Assembly (NCBI GenBank): GCA_002402465.1
Contig: DHFW01000049.1
Span: 186,001 to 250,000, forward strand
DNA: 64,000 bases
Direction of reading: 5' to 3'
DNA from: Bacteroidales bacterium UBA4814
Lineage (GTDB): Bacteria; Bacteroidota; Bacteroidia; Bacteroidales; UBA7960
Positions 26,210 through 33,912 of the stretch are shown in pieces. The notes below the pieces were generated by a model. The model was not told the DNA's origin. It searched no databases and saw nothing but the letters and a program-made list of their open reading frames with translations. The position numbers and the translations under genes are program-made. The number at the start of each line of letters is the position of its first letter. Positions within the stretch are counted from its first letter, which is position 1.

Positions 26210-26693
26210 CCGAAAATAATTTGTTTATTAAGGTTGAATGAACCCCGAAAGGTTCACTAAAGGTAAACTCGCATGATGATTTTCATCCGTGTTTATGCCT
26301 AACGAATCATGCTCGTTTCATAAATCATGCTTGTAATACAAAAAATCGGAAGCAATGATTTTGACGCCCCAAAATTAAAACTTTTTTCCTGTATTGGTTC
26401 TAAAGGGTTTTGCTTGTCTTAAAGAGATCAATGGAATTGTTTTCTACTAATTGCAAGGCATCCCGCAAAAGTAGTGATTTGTTTCCTTTTGGACCATTCA
26501 AGACTTTGGCGGGGTTTTGCTGCTGCTGGTTCGAGTTTTTTGGCCGCTTATCCGCAAAAGCGAAAAATGAGGTAAAGATTTGGCCCACAGCATCCTGTTA
26601 AAAGCGGTTTTTTGCATATTTTTACCGCGATTTTAAGGCCAACTGAACTTTTTTCAGAAAAAAAACAGTTTTCATTCAAATCCCAATTAAGCC
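26210..26693. other. Long intergenic region, no gene recognised
   Basis: 484 bp between divergent genes. It holds a small hairpin TGAACC-CCGAAA-GGTTCA (26239-26256), an imperfect direct repeat AATCATGCTCGT/AATCATGCTTGT near 26310, and near the symporter start an imperfect palindrome GCGGTTTTTTGC...TTTTTACCGC. A box TATTTTTA at 26616 differs by one base from the -7 consensus and could be the symporter promoter. Short open frames here lack coding character. Confidence 0.5.
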
Positions 26694-28535
26694 ATGATCC
26701 TTCAAACCATCGACTGGGTCGTTGTGACCATTTTTTTCGTTATTCTGCTTACTATAGGTTACTTGGCTTCGAGACAGGCAGGTAAAAGCACTGCCAACTT
26801 TTTTCTTTCTGGTCGTAATATGCCCTGGTGGTTGTTGGGGGTGTCGATGGTGGCCACTACCTTTTCGGCCGATACGCCCAACCTGGTTACCGATATGGTC
26901 CGTACGGGCGGTGTGGCATCCAACTGGCTTTGGTGGGCGTTTCTGCTTACGGGCATGCTTACGGTTTTTGTGTATGCCCGCTTGTGGAACCGCTCGCAGG
27001 TAATGACAGACCTTGAGTTTTACGAGTTGCGCTACAGTGGCAAGATGGCAGCATTCCTCAGGGGCTTCAGGGCCATATACCTGGGTTTCTTTTTCAACGT
27101 AATGGTAATTGCCAGCGTTTCACTGGCCTTCATAAAGATTGCAGGGGTGATGATGGGAATAAAGCCAGCTCCTGCGCTGATCATTGCTGCTGTGATCGTA
27201 GTGTTTTACAGTGGATTGGGAGGGCTGAAATCCATTTTGTGGACCGACCTGTTTCAGTTCAGCTTCGCCATGTTTGGGGCCATACTGGCTGCCGTTCTAG
27301 TGGTCAAGTCGCCCGAAATTGGTGGCCTCTCCGCATTGTTTTCGCACCCCAGCGTTGTCGATAAACTGAGCTTCGTTCCCAGTATTTCGCAGCCCGAATT
27401 GTTTTTAAGTGTCTTTCTGATACCCATAGCGGTGCAGTGGTGGGCAGCATGGTACCCTGGGGCCGAACCCGGCGGCGGCGGCTATATTGCGCAGCGCATG
27501 CTTTCGGCAAAAAACGAAGACCATGCCGTGGGCGCCACCCTGCTTTTCAACTTCTTTCACTATGCCCTCCGCCCCTGGCCATGGATTGTGGTGGGCCTGG
27601 CTTCCCTCATTATTTTCCCCGACATACAGTCGATGGTCGATGAATTTCCGGATGTGTCTGCACAGTATATTCAAAACGACTTTGCCTATCCTGCCATGCT
27701 CCGGGAGTTTCTGCCAGCAGGCCTGCTGGGCTTGGTGGTAGCTTCGCTGATCGCCGCATACATGTCGACCACCGCGTCGCAACTTAACTGGGGCTCGTCT
27801 TACCTGGTAAACGACTTTTATGGCAGGTTTTATAACCCAAAAGCCACCGAAAAACAGAAAGTGGCCTTTGGCAGGTTTAGCACCGTTATGCTCATGGTGT
27901 TTTCGGTAATGCTGGCGCTGGTGCTGCAAAACGCCCTGCAGGCCTTCCAGTATCTGCTTATGATCGGGGCTGGAACGGGCCTTATTTACATTCTGCGATG
28001 GTTCTGGTGGCGTATCAACGCCTATTCGGAAATGGCTGCCATGATTGCAGCTGCGGTATTTTCTCTTACCTTCATTCTGATCGAAAACTTTAGCCTGACC
28101 CAATTGGAAGGCGGTATGGTAGAAGTGTTTGGGTTTACCACCAGCGTTACCTACTGGAACATCATTAAGTTTGTGGGCGTAACCATGCTCACTTCCCTTT
28201 CGTGGATTGTGGTAACTTTCCTGACCCATCCTATAAGTGAAGAAACCCTCCGGAATTTCTACCGCAAAATCCGTCCCGGCGGACCGGGCTGGAAACCAGT
28301 GGTGGAAAGGGCCAGGGCCGAAAACGTGGAACTGGTTAAGCAATCAGACCTGCGCTGGGATGTGCCCACCGGAATCCTTTGTATGGTTTTTGGCGCCATG
28401 GCTATTTACAGCTTGCTTTTTTCCATTGGTAACCTGCTATATGGCGACTATGGGCAAATGGCTATCATGATTACCATTACCGTGGTTTCGGGAATCTTGT
28501 TACTGAGATTCTGGAAGAAGCTGAAGTCGAAATAA
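26694..28535 (+). CDS. Sodium:solute symporter (SSS family)
   Basis: 613 residues with about 14-15 membrane helices. Typical SSS opening: DWVVVTIFFVILLTIGYLASRQAGKSTANFFLSGRNMPWWLLGVSMVATTFSADTPN (sodium-site helix). GYIAQRMLSAKNEDHA and YMSTTASQLNWGSSYLVNDFYGRF are also characteristic. Inner-membrane import of a sugar or related solute with sodium. It heads an operon with a NahK-like kinase (48 bp later) and a GH109 enzyme, so N-acetylgalactosamine or a related amino sugar is the likely cargo (inference). Confidence 0.9.
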   Translation: MILQTIDWVVVTIFFVILLTIGYLASRQAGKSTANFFLSGRNMPWWLLGVSMVATTFSADTPNLVTDMVRTGGVASNWLWWAFLLTGMLTVFVYARLWNRSQVMTDLEFYELRYSGKMAAFLRGFRAIYLGFFFNVMVIASVSLAFIKIAGVMMGIKPAPALIIAAVIVVFYSGLGGLKSILWTDLFQFSFAMFGAILAAVLVVKSPEIGGLSALFSHPSVVDKLSFVPSISQPELFLSVFLIPIAVQWWAAWYPGAEPGGGGYIAQRMLSAKNEDHAVGATLLFNFFHYALRPWPWIVVGLASLIIFPDIQSMVDEFPDVSAQYIQNDFAYPAMLREFLPAGLLGLVVASLIAAYMSTTASQLNWGSSYLVNDFYGRFYNPKATEKQKVAFGRFSTVMLMVFSVMLALVLQNALQAFQYLLMIGAGTGLIYILRWFWWRINAYSEMAAMIAAAVFSLTFILIENFSLTQLEGGMVEVFGFTTSVTYWNIIKFVGVTMLTSLSWIVVTFLTHPISEETLRNFYRKIRPGGPGWKPVVERARAENVELVKQSDLRWDVPTGILCMVFGAMAIYSLLFSIGNLLYGDYGQMAIMITITVVSGILLLRFWKKLKSK

Positions 28536-28583
28536 AGGAACGGCAAGGCCGGGCACATGGACTGAGGCCTGACTGCTGAAGAT

Positions 28584-29690
28584 ATGGATGTCTTAAAATT
28601 AAAAAGGATTGCGGGAGAATTTTTTCCTGGCAAGGCGGTTTCAAGTATTGTCCCTTTCGGGGAAGGTCACATAAACGATACTTATAAACTTGGCCTGGGA
28701 GGGACCGGCGAGGCATTTATACTTCAGCGAATTAACACAAAGGTTTTCAGCAATCCCCTGGGTGTGGCCAACACCCACCTGAAGATTCAGGAAGCCCTGT
28801 CTGGGCAATACCATCCACTGGTCATAGCCAGGCTGGTGCCTGATTCGGCGGGCAATCCTGTTCATTTCGACCAGGATGGGAACGCCTGGCGAATGACCTC
28901 CTTTATCGATAATTCTGTTACCATAGAGGTGGTAAAGGAACCCTGGCAGGCATTAGAAGCAGGCAGGGGCTTCGGTTGGTTCAATAAAATTTGCCATAGC
29001 CTCGACGTTACCCGGTTTCCGGAACCTATCAAGGATTTCCACCGGCTCTCGTTTCGCATCAGGCAACTGGATGAGGCTATTAACAGAGATGCAGCCAAAA
29101 GGCTTATTACGGTTCTGGATTTGGTTAAGTTTTATAAAGACCGTGAGCAAAGCCTAAGCCTGATTGAAGAAATGACCGACCAAGGCAAGATTCCACTTCA
29201 GGTGGTGCACAACGATACCAAGATCAACAACCTGCTTTTCAGAGGGAGAAAGGCCGCAGCTGTGATCGACCTCGACACGGTGGGGCCAGGTATCATTCAC
29301 TATGATTACGGGGATGCCTTACGAACTGGTGGCAACACATCCAATGAAGATGAACAAGACCTGGAAAATGTTGACTTTAACATGCAAGCCTTTGAGGCCT
29401 TTACCCGCGGCTATATGGAACAGGTGTGTAACATCATCACAAAAGCGGAGCTCGATAACCTGCACCTCGCGCCACGGCTGATGGCGTTCATTATGGGCAT
29501 CCGTTTCCTGGCCGACTACCTCAATGGCGATGTGTATTATAAAACCGCCTATCCCGGGCATAATCTCGACCGCAGTAAAGTGCAGATGAAGCTTATTGAG
29601 TGTATGGAGGCCAGGGAAGCCCAAATGAAAGCGACCATCGACAATGCCCTTGCTGCGCTGTCGGAAGGCAGGAATACTTCAAATGACTAA
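28584..29690 (+). CDS. APH-fold sugar kinase, N-acetylhexosamine 1-kinase-like
   Basis: 368 residues. GEGHINDTYKL forms the nucleotide loop region, VHNDTKINNLLF is the catalytic loop (the HND form is normal in NahK-type kinases) and VIDLDTVGPGIIHYDYGD is the metal-binding segment. The family phosphorylates GlcNAc/GalNAc at C1. Together with the GH109 lipoprotein downstream and the symporter upstream it would convert imported GalNAc to GalNAc 1-phosphate. No lacto-N-biose phosphorylase or epimerase is adjacent. Confidence 0.82.
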   Translation: MDVLKLKRIAGEFFPGKAVSSIVPFGEGHINDTYKLGLGGTGEAFILQRINTKVFSNPLGVANTHLKIQEALSGQYHPLVIARLVPDSAGNPVHFDQDGNAWRMTSFIDNSVTIEVVKEPWQALEAGRGFGWFNKICHSLDVTRFPEPIKDFHRLSFRIRQLDEAINRDAAKRLITVLDLVKFYKDREQSLSLIEEMTDQGKIPLQVVHNDTKINNLLFRGRKAAAVIDLDTVGPGIIHYDYGDALRTGGNTSNEDEQDLENVDFNMQAFEAFTRGYMEQVCNIITKAELDNLHLAPRLMAFIMGIRFLADYLNGDVYYKTAYPGHNLDRSKVQMKLIECMEAREAQMKATIDNALAALSEGRNTSND

Positions 29691-29752
29691 CCTTGTTTTT
29701 TTCTTTTCAGAGAGACTCATCAAAGAAATTCAAACCATAAAATTTCACCACC

Positions 29753-31162
29753 ATGAACAAAAAGTTTTTTTCCCCAGGATTTGTTGCCCTTATGCTGGTT
29801 TTGCTGCTTGTGACGGGTTGCAACAGTGGTAAGCAAAAGACGGATGAGCCCTTCAGTGCGGTGGAGGTTTTTCCCACTCCTGAGCGTCCAGCCGGACAAA
29901 CCCATGTACTTGAACTCCGGGCCGATCCCATCGACACCGTTAGAGTGGCTATAATTGGCCTGGGTATGCGCGGGCAGGGTGCTGTGCGCCGTTTAAGCTA
30001 TATTGATGAAGCTAAAATCGTCGCTTTGGTCGATGTGGTTCCTGAAAGTGTGGAGCGCGGTCAGCAAACCCTTGAACTTATGGGGCGCCCTGCTGCCGAC
30101 AGCTATACCGGAGAAGAAGACTGGAAGGCCGTTTGCGAACGCGACGACATTGACCTGATTTATATTTGCACCCATTGGGATTTGCATGCACCTATTGCTG
30201 TGTATGCCATGGAAAATAGAAAGCACGTGGCAACAGAAATTCCGGCCGCCCTTACCATTGAAGAGGCCTGGCAGCTCGTTAATACGGCTGAAAGGACCCG
30301 CCGCCACATGATGATGCTCGAAAACTGCAACTACGACTTCTTCGAAATGGCCACACTAAACATGGCACAACAGGGCCTGTTTGGTGAAATCGTGCATGCC
30401 GAAGGCGCTTACATTCACGACCTGCGCGCCTTCCTGTTTGCCGAAAAGGGAGAGCCCCTGCATTACTGGGATATGTGGCGGCTGAAGCACAACGCGAAAA
30501 AAGACGGCGCCCTTTATCCCATGCACGGCCTTGGCCCATTGGCTCATGCCCTTAATATCCACCGGGGCGACCGCATGGAATACCTGGTGTCGGTGTCGAG
30601 CGGACAATTTGGACTTACTGAATATGCCAAAGAAAAGTTTGGAGAAGATTCTGATTACGCCCAGCGCGACTACAAAAAGGGCGACATGAACACCACCATT
30701 ATCAAGACCGCCGAAGGCAAAACGATTAAGATACAGCACGATGTGACCAGCCCCCGCCCTTACAGCCGCATACATATGCTCAGCGGCACCAAGGGCTTTG
30801 CACAGAAATGGCCCCGCACGGGGATTGCTCTCGAACCCAACGGGCATTACTACCTGTCGGATACGGCCCTCGACTCGCTGTTGAAAGTGTATGAGCACCC
30901 CATTGTTAAGGAAGTGGGTGAAAAAGCCCGGCAGGTGGGTGGACATGGTGGCATGGACTTCATTATGGACTATCGCCTGATATACTGCCTGCATCACGGG
31001 CTTCCGCTTGATCAGGATGTGTATGATGCCGCCGAATGGTCTGCCGTCATTGAACTTTCGCAAATTTCAGTGGCCAACCAGGGCATGCCCGTGCAAATTC
31101 CTGACTTTACCCGTGGGGCATGGAACGAACTGAAAACCGTGACCTACCACACAGTGGATTAG
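29753..31162 (+). CDS. GH109-type NAD-dependent alpha-N-acetylgalactosaminidase lipoprotein
   Basis: 469 residues. The signal peptide ends in the lipobox LLVTGC. The Gfo/Idh/MocA fold follows: VRVAIIGLGMRGQGAVRRLS (NAD binding), then ICTHWDLHAPIAVYAMENRKHVATEIPAA. The stretches HYWDMWRLKHNAKKDG.LYPMHGLGP, NIHRGDRMEYLVS and GGHGGMDFIMDYRLIYCLHHGLPLDQDVYDAAEWS are characteristic of GH109, which removes alpha-linked GalNAc by an oxidation-elimination route using NAD. Many relatives carry a Tat signal; this one is a lipoprotein, raising the question of how NAD is bound before export. Last gene of the amino-sugar operon. Confidence 0.88.
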   Translation: MNKKFFSPGFVALMLVLLLVTGCNSGKQKTDEPFSAVEVFPTPERPAGQTHVLELRADPIDTVRVAIIGLGMRGQGAVRRLSYIDEAKIVALVDVVPESVERGQQTLELMGRPAADSYTGEEDWKAVCERDDIDLIYICTHWDLHAPIAVYAMENRKHVATEIPAALTIEEAWQLVNTAERTRRHMMMLENCNYDFFEMATLNMAQQGLFGEIVHAEGAYIHDLRAFLFAEKGEPLHYWDMWRLKHNAKKDGALYPMHGLGPLAHALNIHRGDRMEYLVSVSSGQFGLTEYAKEKFGEDSDYAQRDYKKGDMNTTIIKTAEGKTIKIQHDVTSPRPYSRIHMLSGTKGFAQKWPRTGIALEPNGHYYLSDTALDSLLKVYEHPIVKEVGEKARQVGGHGGMDFIMDYRLIYCLHHGLPLDQDVYDAAEWSAVIELSQISVANQGMPVQIPDFTRGAWNELKTVTYHTVD

Positions 31163-31365
31163 CTAAGGTAGCCTTCTCCCCGGGCACCAGCAGGAGCAGT
31201 TTTTAAATGGGAATTTCCTTTCGGTTTTCTGATCATGGCTGATACATAATGTGAAATTAATTTCACAGGTCTTTGGGTTATGAAAATGGCTGAAATTTTT
31301 TTTCATTTCCCGTAAAGCCCGCAATGCTTGCCTTTTCTGAGTCAGTAGTATGTTTAATTAAGTTC

Positions 31366-31381
31366 TGGCACGATTGTTTTA
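31366..31381 (+). promoter_or_regulatory. Possible sigma-54-like promoter, -24 good, -12 poor
   Basis: TGGCACGATTGTTTTA: the -24 half TGGCACG matches the sigma-54 consensus exactly, but the -12 GC is TT. It lies 36 bp before the coiled-coil lipoprotein gene, whose downstream neighbour is an NtrC-type activator. A TATGTTTA box nearby (about 31349) is an alternative housekeeping promoter. Confidence 0.2.
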
Positions 31382-31416
31382 TAAGATCTGACCAAAACCT
31401 TTAAAACAAAATTAAA

Positions 31417-32298
31417 ATGAAGCAGTATTTTAAATTTTTTGCCTTAGTGCTGGCCGTTTTTGTGCTGGCTTCCTGCAATCAGCAGGAGAAGCAACTTCAG
31501 CAGGAGGTTGCCGACCTGAACGCAGAACTTGAGCAACTCCGCCAGGAAACACTTGAAAAAGAAGAGAACATCAATACGTTTTTTGAGTCGATGGCCCAGA
31601 TTCGCGACAATCTTACCGAGATTAAGGTGAAGCAAAACCTGATTACGGAAGAAACACGCGGACAGGATCAACTGGGGCAGGATGTGCGCAAGCAGATTGA
31701 GTCTGACCTTGAAGCGATTAGCAACCTTATGGAAGACAACCGCAGGCGGCTGGCCGAACTGAACCGGCAGTTGCGCAACTCAAATGTAAAAATTACCGAG
31801 TTTGAAAGCATGGTGGCAAGCCTTACCAGCGAAATTGAAGAAAAGAACATTGAAATCGCCATGCTGCGCGACAGCATGCATGAGATGAACATCTCTAACG
31901 TTGCCCTGGCAGAAACCATTGAAAGGCTTGAGGAAGAAAACACCGAGAAGCTGCAGGTAATTGAAGAAAAAACCGAGCAACTCAATACCGCCTACTTTAC
32001 TTATGGTACGCGCCGCGACTTGCAAGACAAAGTAATCATTGAACGATCGGGTGGTGTGTTGGGTATTGGCCGCACCTTTCTGGTTAACTCAAACATTAAC
32101 CGCGATTATTTTACCAGGCTCAACATTACCCAGGTTGACAAGCTTCAGGTTCCCGGAAAAAATCCACGCCTCATTAGCAAGCACCCCGAAGGAAGTTATG
32201 TGCTGCAGAGCCTCGATGAAGAAGGTAGCCAGATCCTTATTGAAGATACTGAACAGTTCTGGAGCACCACGAGATATTTGGTGGTAAGTATCGACTAA
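31417..32298 (+). CDS. Coiled-coil lipoprotein of unknown function
   Basis: 293 residues. Signal peptide with lipobox VLASC, then about 175 residues of heptad-rich, Glu/Gln/Leu-rich coiled coil (residues about 25-200), then a compact C-terminal domain (FTYGTRRDLQDKVIIERSGGVLGIGRTFLVNSNINRDYF...WSTTRYLVVS) that recurs in Bacteroidota envelope proteins of unknown function. Likely tethered to an envelope membrane and spanning part of the periplasm. A strong terminator follows, so it is a single-gene transcript. Confidence 0.82.
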   Translation: MKQYFKFFALVLAVFVLASCNQQEKQLQQEVADLNAELEQLRQETLEKEENINTFFESMAQIRDNLTEIKVKQNLITEETRGQDQLGQDVRKQIESDLEAISNLMEDNRRRLAELNRQLRNSNVKITEFESMVASLTSEIEEKNIEIAMLRDSMHEMNISNVALAETIERLEEENTEKLQVIEEKTEQLNTAYFTYGTRRDLQDKVIIERSGGVLGIGRTFLVNSNINRDYFTRLNITQVDKLQVPGKNPRLISKHPEGSYVLQSLDEEGSQILIEDTEQFWSTTRYLVVSID

Positions 32299-32355
32299 GT
32301 CCGGAAATCTAAATATTGCCCTGATTCCCCCTTGTCAGGTTTATTTCCTCGCTTC

Positions 32356-32391
32356 AAAGGCTGGCTGTTTTGGCCGGCCTTTGGCTTTTTT
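32356..32391 (+). terminator. Intrinsic terminator after the coiled-coil lipoprotein gene
   Basis: AAAGGCTGGC / GCCGGCCTTT, a 10-bp stem with one G-U pair and a 7-nt loop, followed by GGC and T7. Confidence 0.65.
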
Positions 32392-32406
32392 ATTGGTAAT
32401 ATGAAT

Positions 32407-32414
32407 TATATTTG
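32407..32414 (+). promoter_or_regulatory. -7 promoter box TATATTTG for the NtrC-type regulator
   Basis: TATATTTG matches TAnnTTTG; a TTTG occurs 23 bp upstream (32380-32383). It leaves a leader of about 110 nt before ATG 32533. Confidence 0.4.
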
Positions 32415-32532
32415 TGTGCTGCAAAAGGCAGACAACCCAAATTAAAAATTACTTTTTCCCGAATGGGTAAGTAAATTTTTGTCATGGCTGCCTTTAGTCT
32501 GGCATTTTCCGCTGCAAATTCAACAGGCATAG

Positions 32533-33909
32533 ATGAAGAAGAAGGTACTGATTGTTGACGACGACGTGAGTTTTTCCGTGATATTGAAAACCTTTCTCAC
32601 CAGGCAGGGGTTTGAAACGGATGAGGCTTTTTCTTCGCAGAAAGCCCTGGAGAAGATCAAGGCAACACCATATGATGTAATCCTGACCGACTTCAGGCTT
32701 CCCGATCAGAATGGCATCGAACTGTTGAAAAGCATCAAGGAAAAAACGCCCGATTCGCTGGTGATCCTAATGACGGCCTATGCCGACATTCGCATGGCAG
32801 TGAAGGCCATTAAGCATGGCGCTTATGAGTATGTGGCCAAACCCGTCAACCCCGACGAGCTGCTTTCGCACATAGAGGCCGGCCTCGAAAAAATCTCGGG
32901 ATCTAGCCCCGCGGAGGAAAAAAAGCCTGCAAAGAACAAAACAGCAATTCAGAAAGGTTTTGGTTATGTGGAGTCGGTTAGCAAAGAGTCGAAGGCCATT
33001 CATGAGCACATCGACCTGGTGGCCGCTACCGATATGTCGGTTATTATACAGGGCGAAAGCGGTACCGGCAAGGAATACATTGCCCGCCATATCCACGAAA
33101 AGAGCCAACGCCGCGCCAAACCCTTTGTGGCAGTCGACTGCGGTGCACTGTCGAGCGAACTGGCAGGCAGTGAGTTTTTCGGACACATAAAAGGCTCGTT
33201 TACAGGGGCCATTCAGGACAAAACCGGGCAGTTTGAGGCCGCGAACCAGGGCACTTTGTTTCTGGACGAAATCGGCAACCTTTCCTACGATATTCAGGTG
33301 AAGTTGCTCAGGGCCATACAGGAAAGACAAATCCGCAAAATCGGAAGCAACAACACGGTTCCGGTCGATGTAAGAATCATTACCGCCACCAACGAAGATT
33401 TGCAGCATGCCGTGAAGCAGGGCAATTTTCGCGAAGACCTTTATCACAGGCTCAATGAGTTCAGCATTTCGGTTTTGCCACTGCGCGAAAGAAAAGACGA
33501 TATCCGCTTGTTTGTCAAGCATTTTCTGGAGGTGGCCAACCAGGAACTAGGGAAAAATGTGAAATATGTGTCCGATTCACTGATGGAAATTTTTGTTAAC
33601 TACAGCTGGCCGGGCAATATCAGGGAAATCAAGAACGTGATTAAACGGGCGGTTTTATTATCGAAAGGGGAGGAGTTGGATAAAACGGCACTTCCAAGGG
33701 AAATTCTCTTTTCGGAAGTTATGAACCACAACGAAACGCCCGAGGCGGAGCACGACCTGAAAAGTCAGACTGAAAAAACGGAGAAAGAGATAATTTTAGC
33801 TACGCTTCAAAAAACGAAGTTTAACAAGTCGAATGCGGCCAAGCTACTCAATATCGACCGCCGGACACTTTACAATAAGTTGAAGCAATACGGGATTTCT
33901 CTCGATTAG
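32533..33909 (+). CDS. Sigma-54-dependent response regulator (NtrC type)
   Basis: 458 residues. Receiver domain (about 1-120) with acidic pocket VDDD, phospho-acceptor in ILTDFRLPDQNG and the lysine in VAKPVNPDE. AAA+ domain (about 145-375) with Walker A GESGTGKEYIARH, Walker B LFLDEIGNL and the sigma-54 contact loop as GSFTGA (usual GAFTGA). C-terminal Fis-type helix-turn-helix (KSNAAKLLNIDRRTLYNKLKQYG). It should activate sigma-54 promoters after phosphorylation; the convergent hybrid kinase, 3 bp away at the stop codons, is a candidate partner. Confidence 0.93.
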   Translation: MKKKVLIVDDDVSFSVILKTFLTRQGFETDEAFSSQKALEKIKATPYDVILTDFRLPDQNGIELLKSIKEKTPDSLVILMTAYADIRMAVKAIKHGAYEYVAKPVNPDELLSHIEAGLEKISGSSPAEEKKPAKNKTAIQKGFGYVESVSKESKAIHEHIDLVAATDMSVIIQGESGTGKEYIARHIHEKSQRRAKPFVAVDCGALSSELAGSEFFGHIKGSFTGAIQDKTGQFEAANQGTLFLDEIGNLSYDIQVKLLRAIQERQIRKIGSNNTVPVDVRIITATNEDLQHAVKQGNFREDLYHRLNEFSISVLPLRERKDDIRLFVKHFLEVANQELGKNVKYVSDSLMEIFVNYSWPGNIREIKNVIKRAVLLSKGEELDKTALPREILFSEVMNHNETPEAEHDLKSQTEKTEKEIILATLQKTKFNKSNAAKLLNIDRRTLYNKLKQYGISLD

Positions 33910-33912
33910 GTA

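Noticed and set aside
26400..26601. Short open frames on both strands in the 26.2-26.7 kb gap
   Set aside because: Cysteine- or glutamine-rich translations without domain character, no promoter and no start context; most likely non-coding.
28584..29690. HND instead of HGD in the NahK-like kinase as a lost catalytic residue
   Set aside because: The Asp is retained and the HND form is normal for this kinase group.
32496..32512. TGGCATTTTCCGCTGCA before the NtrC-type gene as a sigma-54 promoter
   Set aside because: The spacing between GG and GC is 11 bp rather than the strict 10, and a good TATATTTG box lies upstream.
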